Below, piece after piece: positions 24,976 through 33,587 of a stretch of DNA of 50,201 bases. Position numbers and translations under genes: made by a program. The notes beneath the pieces were generated by a model. It was not told where the DNA came from and did no database searches. It saw only the letters and a list, made by a program, of their open reading frames with translations. The stretch covers positions 1 through 50,201 of the forward strand of contig JAIXPD010000082.1 in NCBI GenBank assembly GCA_027486405.1, read 5' to 3'. Origin of the DNA: Azospirillum sp. (lineage in GTDB: Bacteria; Pseudomonadota; Alphaproteobacteria; Azospirillales; Azospirillaceae). Position 1 is the first letter of the stretch. The number at the start of each line of letters is the position of its first letter.

Positions 24976-26436
24976 TCACGCGCCGAGGCCGACGCACAGG
25001 TATTTGACTTCCATGAAGTCATCCAGGCCGTATTTGGAGCCTTCGCGCCCGATGCCGGATTCCTTCACGCCGCCGAAGGGGGCGACTTCGGTCGAAATGA
25101 TGCCTTCGTTGATGCCGACCATGCCGTATTCCAGCTTTTCCGCCACGCGCCAGACGCGGCCGATGTCGCGGCTGTAGAAATAGGCGGCCAGACCGAATTC
25201 GGTGTCGTTGGCCATGCGGATGGCGTCCTCTTCCGTCTCGAAACGGAAGAGCGGGGCCACCGGGCCGAAAATCTCCTCACGGGCCACGCGCATCGCGTTG
25301 GTGACGCCGGTCAGGATCGTCGGTTCGAAGAAGGTGCCGCCCAACGCGTGGCGCTTGCCGCCCAACGTGACCTTGGCCCCCTTCTCCACCGCGTCGCCCA
25401 TCAGCTCTTCCACCTTGGCGATGGCGTCGTCGTTGATCAGCGGCCCCTGGGTGACACCGGCGTCGGCCCCGTTGCCAACCTGCAATTGGCTCACCGCCTC
25501 GGCCAGCTTGGCGGCGAAGGCGTCATAGACACCGGCCTGGACCAGCAGACGGTTCGCGCAGACGCAGGTTTGCCCGGCGTTGCGGTATTTGGACGCCATC
25601 GCGCCCTTGACCGCCTCGTCCAGATCGGCGTCGTCGAACACGATGAAGGGGGCGTTGCCGCCCAGTTCCAGCGACACTTTCTTGACCGTGCTGGCCGCCT
25701 GCCGCATCAGCAGCTTGCCCACCTCGGTCGAGCCGGTGAAGCTGACCTTGCGCACGATGGGGCTGGCGGTCAGCTCGCCACCGATGGCCGCCGGGTTGGA
25801 CCCCATGACGATGTTGAACACACCGGCGGGGACCCCGGCGCGCTGCGCCAGTTCGGCCAGCGCCAGCGCCGACAGCGGCGTGTCTTCCGCCGGTTTCACC
25901 ACCACGGTGCAGCCCGCCGCCAGCGCCGGGGCGCATTTGCGGGTGATCATGGCGATCGGGAAGTTCCACGGCGTGATGGCGGCCACCACACCGATCGGCT
26001 CCTTCAGAACCACGATGCGCTTGTTGCTGGCAAAGGTCGGGATGACGTCGCCGTAGGCGCGCTTGCCCTCTTCGGCGAACCATTCGATGAAGGACGCGCC
26101 ATAGGCGACCTCGCCGCGCGATTCGGTCAGCGGCTTGCCCTGTTCGGCGGTCATCAGGCGGGCCAGATCCTCTTGATTGGCGAGGATCAGGTCGTACCAG
26201 CGGCGCAGGATCGCCGCGCGCTCCTTGGCGGTCTTGGCGCGCCAGCCCGGCAGGGCGGCGTCGGCGGCGGCGATGGCCTCGCGCGTTTCGGCGGCCCCCA
26301 GATCGGCCACCTCGACGATCACCGCGCCGGTCGCCGGGTTGGTGACGGGGAAGCTCTTGCCGGAGTCGGCGGCGCGCCACGCGCCGTTCACATAGCCCTT
26401 GGACTGAAGAAGGCTCTGGTCGTTCAGCGACAGCAT
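24976..26436 (-). CDS. gabD: Succinate-semialdehyde / glutarate-semialdehyde dehydrogenase GabD
   Basis: This is a 486-residue aldehyde dehydrogenase, the normal length. The catalytic cysteine is C291 (GQTCVCANR) and the general base E257 (SLELGGNAPF). The GSTEVGKLLM loop and the PWNFPIAM segment are in place. It oxidises the semialdehyde made by GabT to succinate or glutarate with NAD(P). First gene of the gabD-gabT-CoA-transferase operon and divergent from the PuuR-like regulator at 26628. The 191-base gap holds a strong palindrome at 26528. Confidence 0.95.
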   Translation of the reverse strand: MLSLNDQSLLQSKGYVNGAWRAADSGKSFPVTNPATGAVIVEVADLGAAETREAIAAADAALPGWRAKTAKERAAILRRWYDLILANQEDLARLMTAEQGKPLTESRGEVAYGASFIEWFAEEGKRAYGDVIPTFASNKRIVVLKEPIGVVAAITPWNFPIAMITRKCAPALAAGCTVVVKPAEDTPLSALALAELAQRAGVPAGVFNIVMGSNPAAIGGELTASPIVRKVSFTGSTEVGKLLMRQAASTVKKVSLELGGNAPFIVFDDADLDEAVKGAMASKYRNAGQTCVCANRLLVQAGVYDAFAAKLAEAVSQLQVGNGADAGVTQGPLINDDAIAKVEELMGDAVEKGAKVTLGGKRHALGGTFFEPTILTGVTNAMRVAREEIFGPVAPLFRFETEEDAIRMANDTEFGLAAYFYSRDIGRVWRVAEKLEYGMVGINEGIISTEVAPFGGVKESGIGREGSKYGLDDFMEVKYLCVGLGA

Positions 26437-26527
26437 GTTCGATCCGCCCTGGATTGAAAGTGTGGTGACAGTGCGGCCCGCCCCGTCGGGGCGCTGACCG
26501 TTGGGATCACGGAAGAAACCCTACCAT

Positions 26528-26543
26528 GTTTAATAAATTAAAC
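26528..26543. promoter_or_regulatory. Candidate operator of the PuuR-like regulator
   Basis: GTTTAATAAATTAAAC has perfect 7-base arms around AA, in an AT-rich island (about 26525-26575) within GC-rich DNA. A further half-site-like GTTTAGCTG lies at 26551-26559. It is in the gap between divergent gabD and the XRE-cupin gene and probably controls both. Binding is inferred from symmetry and position. Confidence 0.6.
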
Positions 26544-26627
26544 AACCCCTGTTTAGCTGTCCATATTTTGATGACGGGGTTGCCGGAATCGGGTATTGCC
26601 TGGAGTTGAGGTTTCAGGAGTCGGGTG

Positions 26628-27194
26628 ATGGATTTCGACGTTGGCACACGGTTGAAGCAAATTCGCGAACAGCATGGCCTGTCGCAACGGGCGCTGGCGC
26701 AACGGGCCGGTGTCACCAACGGCACCATCTCACTGATCGAACAGAACCGCAGCAGCCCGTCGGTGTCCTCCCTGCGCAAGGTGTTGCAGGGCATCCCGAT
26801 GTCCCTGGCCGAATTCTTCTCCTCCGACGATCTGCCCCCGCCCGAACAGATCTTTTTCAAGAACACCGAACTGATCGAACTGGCCGACGAGTTGAAGGGC
26901 GCGGTCGGTCAGGTTTCGTTCCGGCAGGTGGGCGATCTGCGCGGGCGCAACCTGCAAATCCTGCACGAACGCTACGCACCGGGGGCCGACACCGGCCGGA
27001 CGATGCTGCAGCACGAGTCCGAAGAGGGCGGCATCGTCATGAAGGGCCAGATCGAACTGACGGTCGGCGACCGCAAACAGCTCCTTGGCCCCGGCGACGC
27101 CTATCTCTTCGACAGCCGCATTCCTCACCGCTTCCGCAACGTCGGCGATGAGGATTGCGAACTCATCAGCGCCTGCACCCCGCCCTATCTGTAA
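26628..27194 (+). CDS. PuuR-like XRE/cupin regulator
   Basis: This is a 188-residue protein with an N-terminal XRE helix-turn-helix (about 5-60: RLKQIREQHGLSQRALAQRAG). A cupin domain follows (about 110-185), with GIVMKGQIELTVGD and LFDSRIPHRFRNVG. This architecture is that of PuuR, the repressor of putrescine breakdown in E. coli, and of other small-molecule regulators. Placed between gabD and a polyamine-type importer, it most likely senses putrescine, GABA or a related amine. AGGAG (26616-26620) supports ATG 26628; a GTG one codon upstream is possible. Confidence 0.9.
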   Translation: MDFDVGTRLKQIREQHGLSQRALAQRAGVTNGTISLIEQNRSSPSVSSLRKVLQGIPMSLAEFFSSDDLPPPEQIFFKNTELIELADELKGAVGQVSFRQVGDLRGRNLQILHERYAPGADTGRTMLQHESEEGGIVMKGQIELTVGDRKQLLGPGDAYLFDSRIPHRFRNVGDEDCELISACTPPYL

Positions 27195-27201
27195 CCGCCT
27201 C

Positions 27202-27218
27202 CCCCGCGCCGGGCGGGG
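27202..27218. terminator. Short GC hairpin between convergent regulator and permease genes
   Basis: CCCCGC (27202-27207) pairs with GCGGGG (27213-27218). It lies 7 bases after the PuuR-like stop and 29 bases before the end of the convergent permease gene. It has no T-run and could be a weak end signal for both. Confidence 0.35.
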
Positions 27219-27246
27219 AAGGGGTTCCATCTCGGGCCTTGTGCGC

Positions 27247-28077
27247 TCAGGCCACGTTCCCTTTCAGGCGTTCGTTGCGGCGGCGCAGCAGCTCGATCAT
27301 CGTCAGCAGGCCGATGGAGATCACCGTCAGCACCACCGCCACGGCGGTGATGGTCGGGCTGATGTTCTCGCGGATGCCGCTGAACATTTCGCGCGGCAGG
27401 GTCCGTTGTTCCGGCCCGGCCAGGAACAGCACCGTCACCACCTCGTCAAAGCTGGTGGCGAAGGCGAACAGCGCGCCCGACGCCAGACCCGGCAGGATCA
27501 GGGGCAGGATCACCCGGCGGAAGGTCATCAGCGGCGGCGCGCCCAGCGAGGCGGCGGCGCGCGCCAGCGTCATGTCAAAGCCCTGCAAGGTCGCCGACAC
27601 GGTGATGACGACGAAGGGCGTGGCCAGCGCGGTGTGCACCAGGATGAGGCCAAGGAAATTCCCGGTCAGCCCCAGCGGCGCGAAGAAGAAATAGACGCCC
27701 ACCGCCGTGATGACCACCGGAACCACCATCGGCGAGAGCACCAGCGCCAGCACCAGCGGTTTCCATTTGCTCTTCCACTGCGCCAACCCCAGCGAGGCCA
27801 GCGTGCCCAGCGCCATCGACAGCAGGGCGGAGGCCACGCCGATGATCGCGCTGTTCTTCAGCGACAGCATCCAGCGCGGGGAGTTGAGGAAATCCTCGTA
27901 CCAGCGCAGCGAGAAGCCGGGCAGCGGGTAGGTCAGATAGGCCCCGGAGCTGAAGGACAGCGGCACGATCGCCAGGATCGGGGCCATCAGGAAGACGAAC
28001 ACCAGGGTCGCCGCGACGACCGTCGCCATCCAGGCAAAGCGCTGGCTGGCGGTTTGCGGGGAGTGATTCGCGCTCAA
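27247..28077 (-). CDS. Polyamine-type ABC transporter permease (PotC-like)
   Basis: This is a 276-residue inner-membrane permease with about six helices. The EAA loop that docks the ATPase is LARAAASLGAPPLMTFRRVILP. The N-terminal VVAATLVFVFLMAPILAIVPLSFS is typical of PotC. TTG 28077 overlaps the upstream permease stop (TTGA) and gives MSANHSPQTA; an ATG at 28029 sixteen codons on would also work. It is the last gene of a four-gene importer: ATPase, receptor, PotB-like, PotC-like. Confidence 0.9.
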   Translation of the reverse strand: MSANHSPQTASQRFAWMATVVAATLVFVFLMAPILAIVPLSFSSGAYLTYPLPGFSLRWYEDFLNSPRWMLSLKNSAIIGVASALLSMALGTLASLGLAQWKSKWKPLVLALVLSPMVVPVVITAVGVYFFFAPLGLTGNFLGLILVHTALATPFVVITVSATLQGFDMTLARAAASLGAPPLMTFRRVILPLILPGLASGALFAFATSFDEVVTVLFLAGPEQRTLPREMFSGIRENISPTITAVAVVLTVISIGLLTMIELLRRRNERLKGNVA

Positions 28078-29324
28078 TTCTTCAGACCTCCGGTCGTCTG
28101 GCGGCCCAGCGCCAGCTTGCCATAGACCACCGCCAGCAGCAGCGTGGACAGCAGCAGCACCGCCCCCAACGCCGAGGCCAGGCCCCAATTGACGGTTTCC
28201 GTGGTGTAAAAGGCGATGAAGGCCGAGATCATCTGATCGCCCGCCCCGCCGACCAGCGCCGGGGTGATGTAATAGCCAATCGCCAGAATGAAGACCAACA
28301 GGCACCCCGCGCCGATCCCCGGAATGGTCTGCGGCAGATAGATGCGCAGGAAGGCCGTGGCCGGTGGCGCGCCCAGCGATGCCGCCGCCCGCATGTAGGC
28401 CGGGGAGATCGAGCGCATGACGCTGTACAGCGGCAGGATCATGAAGGGCAGCAGCACATGGGTCATCGCCATGTAGACGCCGAAGCGGTTGTAGATCAGC
28501 CGCAGCGGCTCATCGATCACGCCCATCCACTGCAACGCGCCGTTCACGATGCCCTCGCCCTGCAGGATCACGATCCAGGCGCAGGTCCGCACCAGCAGCG
28601 AGGTCCAGAAGGGCAGCAGCACGAAGATCATCAGCAGGTTGGATTGGGCGACCGGCAGATTGGCCAGCAGATAGGCCACCGGGAAACCCAACACCAGACA
28701 CAGCGCGGTGACGCCGAAACCGATGGCGAAGGTCCGACCGAACACATCGCGGTAGATCGCCTGATCGGGCGGGGTGGCAACGATGGAACCGTTGACGTCC
28801 CGCGTCAGATCGACCGCGCCCAACAGGTAATAGTCGGTCACGGGGCCGCTGGCGCGTTTGATCGCCGCCCAGGTGGCGCGGTCGCCCCAGGCCGGGTTCA
28901 ACCCGATCAGGGTGGCCTTGGCCGTGCCCGGTTCCGGCGCGGTCTTCAGATTCCGCGCGGTGGAGGTCAGGATCGTGCGGTAGCCGTTGATGATGTAGTT
29001 CAACCGCTTGGCCGCCACCGCGACCGTCCCGGCGGCGCGCGCGGCCTGGAGATCACCGGCCAGCGCGGCGAAGGCGGTTTCGCTGGGCAGATCCTGGCCG
29101 TTCCAGTCGGCCAGCGCGGCCACCGTGTGGGGCAGCACCTGCGGAACCTCCCAATCCTCCACCGAGCGCCAGATCATGCCGCCGATGGGAATGACGAAGG
29201 TGAAGACCAGGAAAAGGAAAAGCGGCAGCACGAGGCCCAGCGCGCGCAACTGCCGGGCGCGTTCGGCCCGCCTCAATCGGCGCTTCAACGGCATTTCGGC
29301 ACCGTCAGCGAATGCGGCTGTCAT
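28074..29324 (-). CDS. Polyamine-type ABC transporter permease with a large insert (PotB-like)
   Basis: This is a 416-residue permease, longer than the usual 280-310. After the first helix (about 28-52) comes an insert of some 140 residues with few hydrophobic stretches, likely periplasmic, before the remaining helices. The EAA loop is MRAAASLGAPPATAFLRIYLP. FVLLPFWTSLLVRTCAWIVIL is typical of PotB. The insert is known in a subset of PotB-like permeases and may contact the receptor. It overlaps the PotC-like start. The receptor gene lies 194 bases upstream. Confidence 0.9.
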   Translation of the reverse strand: MTAAFADGAEMPLKRRLRRAERARQLRALGLVLPLFLFLVFTFVIPIGGMIWRSVEDWEVPQVLPHTVAALADWNGQDLPSETAFAALAGDLQAARAAGTVAVAAKRLNYIINGYRTILTSTARNLKTAPEPGTAKATLIGLNPAWGDRATWAAIKRASGPVTDYYLLGAVDLTRDVNGSIVATPPDQAIYRDVFGRTFAIGFGVTALCLVLGFPVAYLLANLPVAQSNLLMIFVLLPFWTSLLVRTCAWIVILQGEGIVNGALQWMGVIDEPLRLIYNRFGVYMAMTHVLLPFMILPLYSVMRSISPAYMRAAASLGAPPATAFLRIYLPQTIPGIGAGCLLVFILAIGYYITPALVGGAGDQMISAFIAFYTTETVNWGLASALGAVLLLSTLLLAVVYGKLALGRQTTGGLKN

Positions 29325-29518
29325 CGGCGATGTCCTGTAGGAATGGGTCCGTCACGCGTGCGAAAACGGGGCGCAGCGATGGCCCCGGCTTTGCGGGCGC
29401 GGCGATGGTGGCAAAGCGTGCGCAAAAGCTGGCGGGGAGACCGGTGTCGGCGGGACGCAACCACGCGAAGCCCCGCCGGCACCGGTCCAAAACCGCAAAA
29501 CGCGGTTTTGTCAGACCG

Positions 29519-30565
29519 TTACTTGGCCGCCCACTTGTTGAAGCGTTCGGTCAGACGGTCGATGTTTTCCAGCCAGAAGTTCACGTCGATTTCGGCGGCG
29601 TTCTTCAGGTTGGCCGGAGAGGTCGGCAGATCGGCCAGGATCGCCGGAGGCAGCTTGGACGGGGCGTTCTTGTTCGACGTGCCGTAGGCGATGCCTTCCG
29701 ACAGCTTGGCCTGGGTTTCGGCCTTGCCGACGAAGTTCAGGAACTTGTGCGCGGCTTCGACGTTCGGGCTGCCCTTCAGGATGACCCAGCTGTCGATGGT
29801 GAACAGCGCGCCGTTCCACACCATGCCGAAGTTCTTCTTTTCCTTCTTGTTGGCGGCGTCGATGCGGCCGTTGTAGACCGAGGTCATGACGACTTCGCCC
29901 GAGGCCAGCAGCTGCGGCGGCTGCGCGCCCGCCTTCCACCACACCAGATCGCCCTTGATGGTGTCGAGCTTCTTGAAGGCGCGGTCGATGCCGGCTTCGG
30001 TCGCCAGCACCTTATAAACGTCGGCCGGGGCCACACCGTCGGCGATCAGGGCGATTTCCAGCGTGGTCTTGGCACCCTGGCGCAGGGCGCGCTTGCCCGG
30101 ATACTTCTTGGTGTCGAAGAAGTCGGCCCAGCCCTTCGGGGCTTCCTTCAGCTTGTCCTTGTCATAGCCCAGGACGAAGTCATAGACGATGGCGCCGACG
30201 CCGCAGGCGTTGACGGTGGCGGGCAGATAGGCTTCTTCGCCGCCGATCTTCGAATAGTTGATCTTTTCGAACAGACCTTCGTCGCAGCCCAGGGCCAGTT
30301 CGTCGCTTTCGACCTGGACCACATCCCAGGTGGACGCCCCACCCTGCACCTTGGCGCGCAGAACGCCGACGCCGCCGTCCCACGATTCATCGTTCATCGC
30401 GGTGCCGGTCGCCTTGAACGGCTCGAAATAGACCTTTTTCTGAACGTCCTGATACGCCCCGCCCCACGACACGACGGTCAGGTCGCGCGCGCTGGCGACC
30501 GACGCCAGGGCGGTGACGGCGGTGAAGGTCGCGGCGAAACCAAGAGCCAGCTTAAACTTCGACAT
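29519..30565 (-). CDS. Polyamine-type ABC transporter receptor (periplasmic)
   Basis: This is a 348-residue solute-binding protein. A Sec signal peptide (about 1-26, MSKFKLALGFAATFTAVTA, ending ASA) is followed by RDLTVVSWGGAYQDVQKKVYF, typical of the PotD/PotF-like cluster. It captures the ligand in the periplasm for the two permeases downstream. The substrate could be a polyamine, GABA or a related amine; sequence does not settle this. ATG 30565 was chosen because it starts the signal peptide. Confidence 0.9.
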   Translation of the reverse strand: MSKFKLALGFAATFTAVTALASVASARDLTVVSWGGAYQDVQKKVYFEPFKATGTAMNDESWDGGVGVLRAKVQGGASTWDVVQVESDELALGCDEGLFEKINYSKIGGEEAYLPATVNACGVGAIVYDFVLGYDKDKLKEAPKGWADFFDTKKYPGKRALRQGAKTTLEIALIADGVAPADVYKVLATEAGIDRAFKKLDTIKGDLVWWKAGAQPPQLLASGEVVMTSVYNGRIDAANKKEKKNFGMVWNGALFTIDSWVILKGSPNVEAAHKFLNFVGKAETQAKLSEGIAYGTSNKNAPSKLPPAILADLPTSPANLKNAAEIDVNFWLENIDRLTERFNKWAAK

Positions 30566-30649
30566 GATCCCCGTCCTATGTCTTGTGGTCGTTGTTTTTC
30601 GAGAATGACCGGGCCGGACCGATGCGGCGTCCATCGACGCCGCGCCGGT

Positions 30650-31759
30650 TCAGACCGGATCCAGCGCCCGGCAGTCTTCGGGGCGGAAGGCGATGGTCAC
30701 GGCCTGCCCCTGCGTCAGCCCGGCATGAGCACCGGCGGGCAGCTTGACCATGAAGTCGGTGTTGCCGGGGGTGGCCAGCACCGCCAGCGTGTGATCTCCC
30801 AGGTAAATCAGATCCTTCAGCGTCGCGGGCAGGCGGTTGAGCGACGCGTCGCCCTCCCCGGTCAGCAGCGCCACCCGTTCCGGGCGCACCGACAGCGAGG
30901 TGCGCGACCCGACCCCGCCGACATTGACCGCCGTCGCCGTCACCGCGCCACCGGCGGCCAGCGCCACCCGGCAGAAACCCTGTTCGATATTTTCGACGGT
31001 CCCGGCCAGCACGTTGCTTTCGCCGATGAAGTTGGCGACGAAGCTGTTGACCGGCCGCTCATACAGCGCGTCCGGGCGGTCGATCTGCTGGACGATGCCG
31101 TCGTTGAAGACCGCGATGCGGTCGGACATGGTCAGCGCCTCGCCCTGGTCGTGGGTGACGTAAACGACGGTGATGCCCATCGTTTCGTGCAGGCGCTTGA
31201 TTTCCAACTGCATGTGCTCGCGCAGCCGCTTGTCCAGCGCGCCCAGCGGCTCGTCCATCAGCACCAGCGCCGGTTTGAACACCAGGGCACGGGCCAGCGC
31301 CACGCGCTGTTGCTGCCCGCCCGACAATTGGCCGGGGTGGCGGTTGGCCACATGCTCCAGCTTGATCATCTGCAGGGCGGCGGTGACGCGTTCCTTGACC
31401 TCCGCCTTGCTCACGCCGCGCACGGTCAACGGAAACGCAACGTTTTCCTCGATCGTCAGGTGGGGGAACAGGGCGTAATTCTGGAACACCATGCCGATGT
31501 CGCGCTTGTGCGGCGGCATGTTCTTGATCGGCCGGTCGCCCAGGAAAATCTCGCCGTGGGTGGGAACCTCGAACCCGGCGAGCATCATCAAGGTGGTGGT
31601 CTTGCCCGACCCGGAGGGGCCAAGCAGGGTCAGGAACTCGCCCTTGCGGATGTCGAGATCCAGGCTTTTCACGACCAAATGTTCGCCGTCGTAGGTTTTT
31701 TGCACCCCGACGAACCGCACCAACGCCTGCGTCGTCGCCATCATCCCGCCGTCCATCAT
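30650..31759 (-). CDS. Polyamine-type ABC transporter ATPase (PotA-like)
   Basis: This is a 369-residue ATPase. Walker A is GPSGSGKT (47-54), the signature LSGGQQQRVALARAL, Walker B LVLMDEPLGALD, and the H-loop VTHDQGEAL. A C-terminal TOBE-type regulatory domain (about 270-365) is present, as in PotA. First gene of the importer, followed by receptor and permeases. Several starts are near one another: ATG 31759, 31756 and 31741. GGGAGAGG abuts the first two. Confidence 0.92.
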   Translation of the reverse strand: MMDGGMMATTQALVRFVGVQKTYDGEHLVVKSLDLDIRKGEFLTLLGPSGSGKTTTLMMLAGFEVPTHGEIFLGDRPIKNMPPHKRDIGMVFQNYALFPHLTIEENVAFPLTVRGVSKAEVKERVTAALQMIKLEHVANRHPGQLSGGQQQRVALARALVFKPALVLMDEPLGALDKRLREHMQLEIKRLHETMGITVVYVTHDQGEALTMSDRIAVFNDGIVQQIDRPDALYERPVNSFVANFIGESNVLAGTVENIEQGFCRVALAAGGAVTATAVNVGGVGSRTSLSVRPERVALLTGEGDASLNRLPATLKDLIYLGDHTLAVLATPGNTDFMVKLPAGAHAGLTQGQAVTIAFRPEDCRALDPV

Positions 31760-32066
31760 CCTCTCCCGTCAGAGGGGACGCCGACCCATGCGGCCGTTGC
31801 GCGGCCATGCCCGGATCGCGTCCGTCTTGCTGGCCCAGACGGTAGCCGCGTTTAAGAAAATAGACAAGAGGAATGCTTATGTCGCGATCATTTCAACACC
31901 GTGCCGAATTATTGTGCACCTGCGAAGGCCTTGCCCACAATCCGAACAGCAGTTTGCGCGATCCGCAGGCGATTGAGAAGGCCAATGATGGGCTGTGCGG
32001 ACGACATACCGTCGCACGTCCCATCACCCGCCCGGCGACTCGCCAGCGACTCGCCGTCTCAACCGA
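31760..32066. other. Gap between TRAP receptor and PotA-like gene
   Basis: This gap of 307 bases holds no credible gene. The part at about 31850-31915 is AT-richer than its surroundings and is the likely promoter region of the minus-strand importer, but I see no clear hexamer pair. Confidence 0.5.
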
Positions 32067-33158
32067 TCAACGGCGTTGGGACGACTGGCTGTAGACGAAG
32101 CTGTCAAAGCCGTTTTCGGCGACGCGGAACCACAGCCGTTCCTCTTCCAGGAAGGGTTTCCACGCCTCGTACACCTTCTTGAAACGCGGGTTGGTGGTGG
32201 CGATCTGGTCGTACAGGTCGAAGGCCGCTTTTTCGCAGGCCTGCATCATGTCGCGCGGGAAGACGCGCAGGGTGGCTCCGCCGCCGACCAGCCGCTTCAG
32301 CGCCGCCGCGTTCAGCGTGTCGTATTTGGCCAGCATCCAGCTGTTGGCTTCCCAACAGGCCATTTCCAGCACGGTGCGGTAAGAGGCCGGAAGCTGTTCC
32401 CAGGCTTGCAGATTGAACAGCAGCGGGATTTGCGCCGACCCTTCCCACCAGCCGGGGTAATAATAATTCTTGGCGACCTTGTGGAATCCCAGCTTTTCGT
32501 CGTCGTAGGGGCCGACGAATTCGGCCGCGTCGATGGTCCCGCGCTCCAGCGCCGGATAGATGTCGCCGCCGCCCAATTGCTGCGGGACCAGCCCCAGCGG
32601 GGTCAGCACCTGACCGGCCAGCCCGCCGATGCGCATCTTCAGACCCTTCAGGTCCTCAACGCCCTTGATCTCCTTGCGGAACCAGCCGCCCATCTGCGCG
32701 CCGGTGTTGCCCGCCGGGATGTTGTGGATGTTGTACTCCTTGAACTGCTCCCGCATCAGTTCCAGCCCGCCGCCATGCATCATCCAGGCGATGTGCTGGC
32801 GGGTGTTCAGGCCGAACGGCATCGCCGTGTCGAAGCAGAAGGTCGGATCCTTGCCGACGTAGAAATAGGCGGCGGACTGGCCGCATTCGACCGTGCCGTT
32901 CTGCACGGCGTCGAGCACTTGCAGGGCCGGGACGATCTCCCCAGCGGCGAAGGTGCGGATCTGGAACTTATTGTCGGTGGCGGCGGCCACCCGCTTGGCG
33001 ATGAACTCCACCGCACCATAGATGGTGTCCAGGCTTTTGGGATAGCTGGAGGCCAGACGCCATTTGATCTCGGGCTGGCTCTGGGCGATGGCGGGGGCGG
33101 CCACGGTGCTGGCGGCCAGGCCAACCCCGGCGGTGGTGAGAAACGCGCGCCGTTTCAT
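32067..33158 (-). CDS. Orphan TRAP-transporter solute receptor (DctP family)
   Basis: This is a 363-residue periplasmic receptor with a twin-arginine signal (MKRRAFLTTAGVGLAA, cleavage after AIAQ). The start of the mature part, IKWRLASSYPKSLDTIYGAVE, and GGWFRKEIKGVEDLKGLKMRI resemble the TakP-like group that binds 2-oxo acids. No DctQ or DctM membrane gene is nearby, so it either works with a transporter encoded elsewhere or serves as a sensor protein. Divergent from a Cache-GGDEF gene across 429 bases. Confidence 0.9.
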   Translation of the reverse strand: MKRRAFLTTAGVGLAASTVAAPAIAQSQPEIKWRLASSYPKSLDTIYGAVEFIAKRVAAATDNKFQIRTFAAGEIVPALQVLDAVQNGTVECGQSAAYFYVGKDPTFCFDTAMPFGLNTRQHIAWMMHGGGLELMREQFKEYNIHNIPAGNTGAQMGGWFRKEIKGVEDLKGLKMRIGGLAGQVLTPLGLVPQQLGGGDIYPALERGTIDAAEFVGPYDDEKLGFHKVAKNYYYPGWWEGSAQIPLLFNLQAWEQLPASYRTVLEMACWEANSWMLAKYDTLNAAALKRLVGGGATLRVFPRDMMQACEKAAFDLYDQIATTNPRFKKVYEAWKPFLEEERLWFRVAENGFDSFVYSQSSQRR

Positions 33159-33587
33159 GATGGTGGGATTCCCCGGAGTGTCGTGAATGGTGGCGCTATC
33201 ATAGCGCGCCCACCGCTCCGGGCGATGGTCCTATGCACCCGATTTCGGAATGTCAGAGTCCCGAACAAAAGCGGCCGGCGGATCAGCGGCGCAAACGAAA
33301 AATCCAGCCACTGGGGCTGGATTTTCTGCGACGCAGCATTATCGTTTTTTGTCGCCTTTCCAGGCGTTTCCTCCCCAAACTCGGGTCGCGGGGGTATAGC
33401 TACCGACCTTTTCCCATTAATGCAATATGCGGAACGTCAGTGGTTCGAACTTTTTTGGTGTCCTCCCTTCTCCCTCGGGCAAACGACAGGGGTGTTAACC
33501 TTCCGTTTGCATCATACGCCTACAAATCGGTTCACACCCTCATCCGCCGCTGCGTTGAAACCAGGGCGTTGCCGACAGGATTCGCCC
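33159..33587. other. Intergenic region between TRAP receptor and GGDEF genes
   Basis: These 429 bases separate two divergent genes and are AT-richer than their neighbours (for example 33345-33440 and 33495-33530). I see no convincing gene: the open frames on the plus strand here run out of phase into the GGDEF gene. A perfect terminator-like hairpin lies at 33299-33325. The rest probably holds both promoters and perhaps a small RNA. Confidence 0.5.
33299..33325. terminator. Terminator-like hairpin between divergent genes
   Basis: AAAATCCAGCC (33299-33309) pairs perfectly with GGCTGGATTTT (33315-33325) around ACTGG. A T-run follows the stem on both strands (four on plus, five on minus). It looks like a bidirectional intrinsic terminator, yet both flanking genes point away from it, so it may end a short transcript starting within this gap or attenuate one of the leaders. 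Confidence 0.6.

Noticed and set aside
29312..31855. 847-codon open frame opposite the receptor and ATPase genes
   Set aside because: Same reason: antisense to recognised ABC transporter genes, no motif.
31890..31915. Sigma-54 promoter upstream of the PotA-like gene
   Set aside because: A GGCACG box is present on the minus strand, but the GC of the -12 element is missing at the required distance.
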